From Nocardiopsis sp. FIRDI 009 (lineage in GTDB: Bacteria; Actinomycetota; Actinomycetes; Streptosporangiales; Streptosporangiaceae): a stretch of 64,000 nt of DNA. Below are positions 41,749 to 49,009 of the stretch, piece after piece. Positions within the stretch are counted from its first letter, which is position 1. Every line of letters starts with the position of its first letter. Both the position numbers and the translations under genes were made by a program. The notes under the pieces were generated by a model that saw nothing but the letters and a program-made list of their open reading frames with translations, did not search any database and was not told the origin of the DNA. Where the stretch lies: contig NZ_QPNC01000019.1 in the NCBI RefSeq assembly GCF_003386285.1, positions 186,001 to 250,000 on the forward strand, read 5' to 3'.

Positions 41749-43071
41749 ATGTCGTTTCCCCCTCTGGACACGGCCCTTCCCGCCGGGGTCGACGCCCGTG
41801 AACACGCCAACCTCCTACGCCAGGTGCACGAGGCGGCCCTCAACGGCCACCCCGCTCCGGCCTCCCTCCGGCCGGTCATCGAGGACTCCTGGATGCGTAT
41901 GCGCCGCTTCGGGATCGACCCCGACAGCGGCCCGCCGCCACGCGTGGCCCTGCCCGACGAGCTCCACCGGACCAGGACGGCCTCGCCGATCGCCGAGGTG
42001 CTGCCCCTCATCCGCCGGTCCCTGGTCTCGGTCGCCGACGAGGCCGAGCACATCATGCTCGTCACCGACGCCTCCGGCCAGATCCTGTGGCGCGACGGGT
42101 CCCACCGCGTGCGCACGGTCGGCGACCGGGTGGGCCTCATCGAGGGGGCCTACTGGAACGAGGGCAACACCGGGACCAACGCCATCGGGACCGCGCTGGT
42201 CGTGGGCAGGCCCGTGCAGGTGTACTCGGCCGAGCACTTCGTCCGCAACCTGCACACCCTCACCTGCGCCTGCGCCCCGATCCACGACCCGCGCGACGGG
42301 CGCCTGCTCGGCGCCATCGACGTCACCGGACCGGTCTCGACCATCCACCCCTCCACCCTGGCCCTGGTCACCACGGTCGCCCAACTGGCCGAGGCGCACC
42401 TGCAGAGCATCCACCACGGCCACCTGGAGCGGCTGCGGGCGGTGGCCGCGCCCCTGCTCGCCCGGATGGGCGGCCCCGCCCTGGTCGTCGACGAGGCGGG
42501 GTGGACCGCGGCCGCCGTGCACATGGACCCGGTCCGCCGGGTGCTGCTGCCCACCCAACGCGAGAACGGCACCGCCTGGCTGCCCGCCCTGGGCGAGTGC
42601 ACGCTCGAACCGCTGCCCGGCGGCTGGCTGGTCCGGCCCCGCTCGGAGGAGTCGGTCACGCCCACGACGGTCACGCTGGAACTGTCCCGGCCGACCTCCC
42701 CGGCGGTCACCGTCGCCGGGCCCAGCGGCGAGTGGACCCACCGGCTCACCCCGCGCCACGCCGAACTCCTGCTGATCCTGGCCGTCCACCGTGAGGGGCG
42801 CACGGCGGCCCAGCTGTCGGAGGACGTGTTCGGGGCCGCGGGCAACGTGGTGACCGTGCGCGCCGAGCTGTCCCGGCTCCGGCGCCACCTGGGCGGCATC
42901 CTGGAGAGCCGCCCCTACCGCTTCAGCGAGGAGGTGCAGGTGCGGGTCGGGTGGCCCAGCGACCGGGCGGACCTGCTGCCCGGGTCGCTCGCCCCCGGGG
43001 TGCGCGCCCTGCGGACCGCCGGTCAGGAGCGCTCCGGGGTCGTCGCGACGGGTGGGGGGATCGCAACCTAG
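41749..43071 (+). CDS. GAF-domain transcriptional regulator with C-terminal winged helix
   Basis: A 440-residue protein from ATG 41749. The N-terminal part resembles AcoR-like sensors: RPVIEDSWMRMRRFGIDPDS, then a GAF domain (SVADEAEHIMLVTDASGQIL, GAYWNEGNTGTNAIGTALVV, HTLTCACAPIHDPRDGRLLGAI). The AAA+ domain of AcoR is missing. The C-terminus has a wHTH: HAELLLILAVHREGRTAAQL, followed by VRAELSRLRRHLG. Such AAA-less AcoR relatives in actinobacteria often control aldehyde or alcohol dehydrogenase genes. Its 187-bp gap from the PucR gene is longer than an operon spacing. Confidence 0.85.
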   Translation: MSFPPLDTALPAGVDAREHANLLRQVHEAALNGHPAPASLRPVIEDSWMRMRRFGIDPDSGPPPRVALPDELHRTRTASPIAEVLPLIRRSLVSVADEAEHIMLVTDASGQILWRDGSHRVRTVGDRVGLIEGAYWNEGNTGTNAIGTALVVGRPVQVYSAEHFVRNLHTLTCACAPIHDPRDGRLLGAIDVTGPVSTIHPSTLALVTTVAQLAEAHLQSIHHGHLERLRAVAAPLLARMGGPALVVDEAGWTAAAVHMDPVRRVLLPTQRENGTAWLPALGECTLEPLPGGWLVRPRSEESVTPTTVTLELSRPTSPAVTVAGPSGEWTHRLTPRHAELLLILAVHREGRTAAQLSEDVFGAAGNVVTVRAELSRLRRHLGGILESRPYRFSEEVQVRVGWPSDRADLLPGSLAPGVRALRTAGQERSGVVATGGGIAT

Positions 43072-43072
43072 T

Positions 43073-43083
43073 GCAACCGTTGC
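43073..43083. promoter_or_regulatory. GCAAC-C-GTTGC palindrome next to a GCAACC repeat
   Basis: An 11-bp perfect dyad just after the GAF-regulator stop, with another GCAACC exactly 10 bp before it (43063-43068). One helical turn spacing suggests a binding site. The controlled gene is unclear, because the next gene is convergent. Confidence 0.3.
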
Positions 43084-43345
43084 CTGGTCGGCGGGGATGG
43101 TGTGGACTGTTCCCGCACGGTCCGCACAGCCGGTCCTGCCGGGCGTGAGAGGGCGCGGCACGGACACACGGCGTACGCGGCGTTCGCGGCCATCGGAACC
43201 TTGAGGGGGGTTGCCAGGCCGAGCCGAACGCGCGGGCGGACCGCAGGTGGTCCGGGGCGACGGGGGGAGCTCCCTGGACACACCGACCGCACGGTGTGCC
43301 TCCGAGGTGGCTCCTCGGGGGCACACCGTCGCCTCGCGTCCGGTG

Positions 43346-43945
43346 TCAGTCGCCGGACACGGGGGCCGGGTCGGGCTCCCCGGCGCCGTCCGGTCCCCGG
43401 TCCGTCCCGGCGGGGGCGTGCGCGACCTGGGCGGGCGCGCACTGGAAGCAGTCCATGGCGAAGACCTCCGTGCCGCCGACGCTGCCGCTGAACGCGCCCG
43501 GCAACCCCTCGTCGCCCGCCTCCCGTTCGGCCAGGAGCTGTGGGCTGAGGCGCCCCTCGAAGCGCACGCTGCGGCCGTCGCGGGTCGTGCCCGTGCAGTG
43601 CACCCGCACGGTCCCGGCGTCGGTCGCGCGGTCCGCCCGTTCGTCGGCCTCCGCCGACAGCCCGTGCGCTCCGCCGTCCGGGGAGGCTCCGTCCGAGGGG
43701 TCGGCCGCCGGTCCGTTCGCGCAGGACAGGATCCCCTCGACCGGGTGGCCCGCGCGGGCGAAGGCGCGTTCGGCCGCCGGGCGCAGGGCGGTGACCGACA
43801 GCGCGCCGGCGGCCCGTGCCATCTCCTCCCTGGCGGCCTCGGCCCGTTCCACGCGTGCGTCGTCGGTGGCGCAGGCGGTGGTGAGCACACCCGCCAGGGC
43901 CATGCAGGCCAACGGCGTGAGGACGGCGGTGGTGCGGACTCCCAT
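43346..43945 (-). CDS. Putative secreted or lipo-protein, unknown function
   Basis: A 199-residue protein, ATG 43945 with GGGGAGAAG ahead. The N-terminus is a signal sequence (TAVLTPLACMALAGVLTTAC), with a weak lipobox at TTAC (Cys25). The mature part is Ala/Asp-rich, with a paired cysteine motif FAMDCFQCAPAQ near residue 165 and single Cys in LSCANG and VHCTGT. Four or more cysteines suggest disulfides outside the membrane. It ends in a Pro/Asp-rich tail. No family was recognised. It stands alone between two convergent/divergent neighbours. Confidence 0.6.
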   Translation of the reverse strand: MGVRTTAVLTPLACMALAGVLTTACATDDARVERAEAAREEMARAAGALSVTALRPAAERAFARAGHPVEGILSCANGPAADPSDGASPDGGAHGLSAEADERADRATDAGTVRVHCTGTTRDGRSVRFEGRLSPQLLAEREAGDEGLPGAFSGSVGGTEVFAMDCFQCAPAQVAHAPAGTDRGPDGAGEPDPAPVSGD

Positions 43946-44406
43946 GTCTTCTCCCCGGGTCGCCGGACCGGGTGCGCGCGCACCCGGAGGTGTCCCACGA
44001 GACCAAGGTCACGCATATTCACTATGTGGCCTATGTCCGACTCGCGGTAATAGGTAAAAAAGTCCCTCATGTTCTGGTTATCGGGGTGCGCCACCCCCGC
44101 CCCGCCTGGGTACCTCCCCAAGGCGCGGCTCGAACGAGAGCGCGACCGGACAGGCACCGCACGTGTGGCGAACGGCGTGAAACGGGCGGCCCGTGGCGGG
44201 GACGCGACCCCGCTGGGCTACACTCGGTGCATTTACCGGTCCGGGCGCACCCCGGACCACCCGACCGACCGTCGCACGCGCGCCCCGGCACCGCCCGGGG
44301 CGCCGTGTGAACCAGGGGGCGGCGTACGGCGTCGAACGGGGGACCGTGATCGGCCCCGCGTTCCACCCGTGGGCCACCCGACCGACCTTCCTTCCGGAGG
44401 TGGACC
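43946..44406. other. 461-bp gap between the lipoprotein and aminotransferase genes
   Basis: No gene is supported. The left 100 bp (about 44005-44085) is AT-rich, holding CATATTCACTATGTGG and GGTAATAGGTAAAAAAG, and probably carries the divergent promoters. A TACACT -10-like element at 44219-44224 lacks a clear -35. A 9-bp hairpin lies at 44280-44303. The last 20 bp include the GGAGG site for the aminotransferase. Confidence 0.4.
44280..44303 (+). repeat. Hairpin in the aminotransferase leader
   Basis: Perfect arms GCGCCCCGG / CCGGGGCGC with loop CACCGC, about 105 bp before the GTG start. It may act as an attenuator or stabilising leader structure. Confidence 0.35.
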
Positions 44407-45726
44407 GTGTCCGCTGACCACCGAGAGCAGCAGCCCACCCAGGGTTCGCGTATCGACCCGCACGTCGGCCGCTACGCACACCGAGCACAGGGCATGGTCG
44501 CATCGGAGGTCCGCGCACTCTTCGCCGTCGCCTCCCGTCCCGAGGTCGTCTCCCTGGCCGGCGGCATGCCCAACGTCGCGGCGCTCCCCCTCGACCAGAT
44601 CGGCGAACTCGTCCGCGACGTGGTCGCCGAGGAGGGCCCGGCCGCCCTCCAGTACGGCTCCGCCCAGGGCGACCCCGTCCTGCGCGAGCAGATCTGCGAC
44701 TACATGACGCTGGAGGGCATCACCGCCAGCCCCGACGACGTCATCGTCACCGTCGGCTCCCAGCAGGCCCTCGACCTCATCACCCGCGTCTTCGTCGACC
44801 CCGGCGACGTCGTCCTGTGCGAGGCGCCCACCTACGTCACCGCCATCAACACCTTCGCCGCCTTCCAGGCCGACATCCGCCACGTGGCCGTGGACGAGGA
44901 CGGCGTGCGGCCCGAGGAGCTCGACGAGGCGCTCAACCGCGCCGCGCGCGAGGGCCGCAGGGTGAAGTTCTTCTACACCATCCCCAACTTCCAGAACCCG
45001 GCGGGCATCACCATGACCGCCCAGCGCCGCGCCCGGGTCCTGGAGGTCTGCGAGCGCCACGACGTCCTCGTGGTCGAGGACAACCCCTACGGCCTGCTCC
45101 GCTACGACGGCGAGGCCCAGCCCACGCTCTACTCCCAGGGGACGGGCAACGTCATCTACCTCGGGTCGCTGTCCAAGACCCTCTCGCCCGGACTGCGCAT
45201 CGGCTGGGCGCTGGCCCCCGCGCCCGTGCGCGCCAAACTGGTCCTGGCCGCCGAGTCGGCGATGCTCAGCCACTCCACCTTCAACCAGCTGGTCGTGCGC
45301 CGTTACCTGCGGACCTTCCCCTGGCGCGAGCAGATCAAGGCGTTCAACACCATGTACGGCGAGCGCCGCGACGCCATGCTCGGCGCCCTGGAGGCGATGA
45401 TGCCCGCCGGGTGCACCTGGACCCGCCCCGAGGGCGGCTTCTTCGTCTGGGCCACCCTGCCCGAGGGCATCGACGCCAAGGCCATGCTGCCCCGCGCCGT
45501 GGCCGAACGCGTCGCCTACGTGCCCGGAACCGGCTTCTACGCCGACGGACGCGGCCGCGCCGACATGCGGCTGAGCTTCTGCTACCCGACCCCCGAGCAG
45601 ATCCGCGAGGGCGTACGCCGTCTCGTCGGCGCGATCGAGGGCGAACTCGACCTGCGTGATACCTTCGGCAGCACCCTGGCCCCGCCCGCCGAGGGCCACC
45701 AGGCACCCGCCCCCGACCTGCCCTGA
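44407..45726 (+). CDS. PLP-dependent aminotransferase (class I/II, LysN/MocR-type fold)
   Basis: A 439-residue aminotransferase from GTG 44407 with GGAGG ahead. It has the fold-type I pattern: SLAGGMPNVAALPLDQIGEL, substrate region YGSAQGDPVLREQICDYM, QALDLITRVF, the aspartate/pyridine region VEDNPYGLLRYDG near residue 222 and the PLP lysine in YLGSLSKTLSPGLRIGWALA (Lys near residue 256). This group includes 2-aminoadipate, aromatic and branched-chain aminotransferases and some arginine transaminases. Short spacing to the ATP-grasp gene (58 bp) suggests a two-gene operon. The amino donor cannot be told. Confidence 0.9.
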   Translation: MSADHREQQPTQGSRIDPHVGRYAHRAQGMVASEVRALFAVASRPEVVSLAGGMPNVAALPLDQIGELVRDVVAEEGPAALQYGSAQGDPVLREQICDYMTLEGITASPDDVIVTVGSQQALDLITRVFVDPGDVVLCEAPTYVTAINTFAAFQADIRHVAVDEDGVRPEELDEALNRAAREGRRVKFFYTIPNFQNPAGITMTAQRRARVLEVCERHDVLVVEDNPYGLLRYDGEAQPTLYSQGTGNVIYLGSLSKTLSPGLRIGWALAPAPVRAKLVLAAESAMLSHSTFNQLVVRRYLRTFPWREQIKAFNTMYGERRDAMLGALEAMMPAGCTWTRPEGGFFVWATLPEGIDAKAMLPRAVAERVAYVPGTGFYADGRGRADMRLSFCYPTPEQIREGVRRLVGAIEGELDLRDTFGSTLAPPAEGHQAPAPDLP

Positions 45727-45784
45727 CACCCCCTTCCGTAAGGGCGCCAGCACCATGTCAGCACCACAAGAGGAGGTCCGCGCC

Positions 45785-46735
45785 GTGGCAGACCTTGACC
45801 GCGTTCTCGTTCTCGCCGGGGGACTGTCCCCCGAACACGAGGTGAGCGTCCACTCCGGGCGGAGCGTCGCCGAGGCGCTGCGCCGACTGGACGTGGAGGT
45901 CCAGGTCGCCGACGTCGACGGCACCCTGCTGGACCGGCTGTCCGACGACCCGCCGCAGGTGGTCTTCCCCGTCCTGCACGGCGCGGCGGGTGAGGACGGC
46001 GCGATCCGCGAGGTCCTGGAGCTGGTGGGGGCGCCCTACGTGGGGGCGCGTCCGGACGCGTGCCGCCTGGCCTACTCCAAGCCGGCGGCCAAGGCGCTGC
46101 TGGCGGCCGAGGGGGTGCGCGTCCCGCGCGGGGCCGCCCTGCCCAAGTCGGCCTTCCACGACCTGGGCGCCCCGGCGCTGCTGTCGCGGATGGCCGACCG
46201 CCTGGGCCTGCCGCTGTTCGTCAAGCCCGACCGGGGCGGATCGGCGTTCGGCGCCGCACCGGTCACGACGCTCCAGGACCTGTCGGCCGCCCTGGTGTCC
46301 TGCTTCGCCTACGGCGACTCCGCGCTCGTGGAGGAACAGGTCCAGGGCACCGAACTGGCGGTGGGCGTCCTGGACACGGGCGAGGGTCCCGTGGCGCTGC
46401 CCCCGGTGGAGATCGTGCCCGACGGCGGGGTCTACGACTACGCGGCGCGCTACACCGCCGGGCGCACCGAGTTCTTCTGCCCGGCCCGCCTGGACGCCGA
46501 CGCCGTCGCGGCCGCCACCGAGGTCGCCCTGACCGCCCACCGCGTGCTGGGGCTGCGCGACCTGTCGCGCACCGACCTCATCGTCGGCGACGACGGCCGG
46601 GTCACCTTCCTGGAGACCAACGTCGCCCCCGGCCTCACCGAGACCTCGACCTTCCCGATGGCGGCCGCCGCCGCGGGGCTGGACTTCGCGGTCGTGTGCC
46701 GGGAACTGGCCCACCAGGCGCTCCTGCGCGGCTGA
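45785..46735 (+). CDS. ATP-grasp D-alanine--D-alanine ligase-like protein
   Basis: 316 residues from GTG 45785, which has AGAGGAGG eight bases before it; ATG 45755 is the weaker alternative. Ddl motifs are LVLAGGLSPEHEVSVHSG at the start, VFPVLHGAAGEDGAIREVLE near residue 58, FVKPDRGGSAFG near residue 144 and the Mg/ATP site VTFLETNVAPGLTETSTFP near residue 275. The length matches DdlB (about 306). Whether it makes D-Ala-D-Ala or ligates other amino acids (such as a product of the adjacent aminotransferase) is open. A cell-wall ddl would usually be elsewhere. Confidence 0.85.
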   Translation: MADLDRVLVLAGGLSPEHEVSVHSGRSVAEALRRLDVEVQVADVDGTLLDRLSDDPPQVVFPVLHGAAGEDGAIREVLELVGAPYVGARPDACRLAYSKPAAKALLAAEGVRVPRGAALPKSAFHDLGAPALLSRMADRLGLPLFVKPDRGGSAFGAAPVTTLQDLSAALVSCFAYGDSALVEEQVQGTELAVGVLDTGEGPVALPPVEIVPDGGVYDYAARYTAGRTEFFCPARLDADAVAAATEVALTAHRVLGLRDLSRTDLIVGDDGRVTFLETNVAPGLTETSTFPMAAAAAGLDFAVVCRELAHQALLRG

Positions 46736-46927
46736 CCGGGGGAAGGCCCCGACGTCCCCCCGCCCCACGAGGCGGGAGGTGTCGTTCGTTTGCTGATGGG
46801 TCGCAGGATCCGAACCCTTCGGGTGGTAGTGTTCGCGCCGCACGCCCCTCCACGCGGGGACGGCCGAGACGCCGCCGCCACGGCGCGCCCGCCCGGCCCC
46901 GCGCACCACCGAAGGACGAGAAGCCGC

Positions 46928-47935
46928 ATGCGCACACGCCAGTTCCACGGGACGCCGGTCGGCCGGGTCGGGCTCGGCCTCATGGGTATGAGCTGGGCCT
47001 ACTCCGCCTCCGAACGCGACGACACCCGGTCGGTGGAACTCATCCGCGAGGCCGTCGACCTCGGGGTCACCTTCCTGGACACCGCCCAGGTCTACGGCGG
47101 CGGCCACAACGAGGAACTGGCGGGCCGCGCGCTCAGGGGCATCCGCGACCGGGTCGTCCTGGCCACCAAGACCGGTCTGGTCATGGACGACGCCGCGACC
47201 CTGGCCATGCACCGGGACGGAACACCCGACCACGTCCGCCGCTCCCTCGACGAGAGTCTGCGCCGCCTGGGCACCGACACCGTCGACCTGTACTACCTCC
47301 ACCGCGTCGACCCCGACGTCACCCTCGCCGAGACCTGGGGCGCCATGGCCGAACTGGTCACCCAGGGCAAGGTCCGCCACCTGGGACTGTCGGAGGTCAC
47401 CCGGGCCCAGGCCGACGAGGCGCACGCCCTCCACCCCGTGGCGGCGATCCAGTCGGAGCTGTCGCTGTGGACCCGCGACGCCCAGGGCGCCGGGGGCGGC
47501 AGCGCGGACGGCGTCGCGGGGGCGGCCGACGGCGGCGAGGGCCCCGGCGACGTCGTCGGCTGGTGCGCCGAACACGGCGCCGCCTTCGTCCCCTTCTCCC
47601 CGCTGGGCCGCGGCTTCCTCACCGGAACCGTCACCGCCGACGCCCTGGAGGAGGGCGACCTGCGCGCCCGTCAGCCCCGCTTCCAGGAGGAGGCCATCCG
47701 CCGCAACCAGGCCCTGGTGGACGTGGTGCGGCGCGTCGCCGAGCGGCGCGGCACCACGCCCGCCCGCGTCGCGATCGCCTGGACCCTCGCCCAGGGCGAC
47801 CACGTCATCCCCATCCCCGGCACGAAGAAGTCGGCCTACCTGCGCGACAACGCCGGGGCCGCCGACCTCGACCTGACCGACGAGGACCTGGCCGAACTCG
47901 ACGACCTGCCCACGGCGGTGGGCACCCGCTACTGA
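46928..47935 (+). CDS. Aldo/keto reductase with a Gly/Ala-rich insert
   Basis: A 335-residue AKR from ATG 46928. The fold is clear: GLGLMGMSWAYSASERDD, DTAQVYGGGHNEELAGRALR (Asp-Tyr), VLATKTGLVMDDA (Lys), LYYLHRVDPDVTLAETWGAM (His). NADP sites are VPFSPLGRGFLTG and IPGTKKSAYLRDN. Between the strand ending SELSLWTRD and WCAEHGAAFVP there is a low-complexity run of about 22 Gly/Ala/Asp residues (near residues 188-210), longer than in typical relatives. This sits on the surface after beta-6, so activity is probably kept. A hairpin terminator follows. Confidence 0.9.
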   Translation: MRTRQFHGTPVGRVGLGLMGMSWAYSASERDDTRSVELIREAVDLGVTFLDTAQVYGGGHNEELAGRALRGIRDRVVLATKTGLVMDDAATLAMHRDGTPDHVRRSLDESLRRLGTDTVDLYYLHRVDPDVTLAETWGAMAELVTQGKVRHLGLSEVTRAQADEAHALHPVAAIQSELSLWTRDAQGAGGGSADGVAGAADGGEGPGDVVGWCAEHGAAFVPFSPLGRGFLTGTVTADALEEGDLRARQPRFQEEAIRRNQALVDVVRRVAERRGTTPARVAIAWTLAQGDHVIPIPGTKKSAYLRDNAGAADLDLTDEDLAELDDLPTAVGTRY

Positions 47936-47941
47936 CCGCCG

Positions 47942-47973
47942 CCCGGGCCGGCCCCCGCGGGGACGGGCCCGGG
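47942..47973. terminator. Convergent terminator after the aldo/keto reductase
   Basis: Arms CCCGGGCC (47942-47949) and GGCCCGGG (47966-47973) with an inner CCCC-GC-GGGG stem in the 16-base loop. It lies in the 81-bp gap between two convergent genes. Confidence 0.55.
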
Positions 47974-48016
47974 GCAGCGCGCCCCGGTCGGACCGCGCAC
48001 GGCCCAGGCGCGCGGC

Positions 48017-49009
48017 TCAGGCGCGCGCGAACCCCAGCGCCCGCTCGACCCCGGCACGTACGGTCTCGCGCAGCAACGCCACCTTGTACCCGGTCGCGGG
48101 CAACGGCGAGCACCGGGCGGCCAGCCCGTCCAACGCCGCCGCGAACCCCGCGCCGGGCTCGGCCCCCGGCACCGCGCCCACCAGCGAGGACTCCACCTCC
48201 GGCAGCCGCAGGGGGGTGCGGGCCACACCACCGACCGCGACCGCCGCGGAGGCCACCGGGCCCGCACCGCCCTCGGCGCGGACCAGACGCGCCGTCACCT
48301 CCACCAGCGGCCACTCGGACCGGGACCGCCCGGTCGCCCGCAGGTAGGCGGCCAGCTCCCCGGGCGCGGGCGCGGGCAGCGACACCGCCGTCACCACCTC
48401 CGACGGATCCAGCACGTGGTCACGGCTCGGGTCGGTCCCGTCGTAGAGACCGGCCACCGGACGCTCGGCGACCGCGCCGCCGTCGCCGGACACCTCCACC
48501 ACGGCGTCGTAGGCCACCAACGCCAGCGCCACCGTCGACGGGTGCGGCGCCACGCACGGGCCCTGGTCCACCACCACCCCGTGCAGGTGGTCGCCCTCCC
48601 GCGCCGGACAGGAGCCACCGCCCGTCTGGAAGCAGTCGAAGGCCGGATTGCGCAGGTACCAGCACCGGTTGCGCTGCAACAGGTTGCCGCCCACCGTGGC
48701 CGTCCGGCGGATCTGGGGGGTGGCCAGCGCCCCCGCCGTGCGCGCCAGCGCCGGATAGGCCGCCCCCAGCCTGGGGTCGGCGGACACCTCGTGCACGCTC
48801 GTCAGCGCGCCCACCCGCGCCGAACCGTCGTCGCGCCAGTCGATCCCGCGCAGCGTCTCGATCCCGGTCAGGTCCACCACCGGCGCCGGGGCGAGCACGC
48901 CGTGGGCCACACACGCGGTCAGGTCGGTGCCTCCCGCGCGCGGCCGGGCCCCGGTCCCCGCCAGTTCGGTCAGGGCGGAGCCCAGGTCGGTCGGTCGTGT
49001 CGTGGTCAT
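48017..49009 (-). CDS. FAD subunit of a PaoB/YagS-type molybdenum hydroxylase
   Basis: A 330-residue FAD subunit. It begins like CoxM/XdhB proteins (LAGTGARPRAGGTDLTACVA) with the FAD loop QIRRTATVGGNLLQRNRCWY. Four cysteines (Cys116, 126, 134, 152; in RNRCWYLRNP, DCFQTGG, SCPAREG, GPCVAPH) lie in the middle insertion. That pattern is the extra [4Fe-4S] site of YagS/PaoB-type aldehyde oxidoreductases and is not in ordinary xanthine dehydrogenases. The ATG overlaps the stop of the fused Fe-S/Moco gene by 4 bp, so it is translationally coupled. Confidence 0.85.
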   Translation of the reverse strand: MTTTRPTDLGSALTELAGTGARPRAGGTDLTACVAHGVLAPAPVVDLTGIETLRGIDWRDDGSARVGALTSVHEVSADPRLGAAYPALARTAGALATPQIRRTATVGGNLLQRNRCWYLRNPAFDCFQTGGGSCPAREGDHLHGVVVDQGPCVAPHPSTVALALVAYDAVVEVSGDGGAVAERPVAGLYDGTDPSRDHVLDPSEVVTAVSLPAPAPGELAAYLRATGRSRSEWPLVEVTARLVRAEGGAGPVASAAVAVGGVARTPLRLPEVESSLVGAVPGAEPGAGFAAALDGLAARCSPLPATGYKVALLRETVRAGVERALGFARA

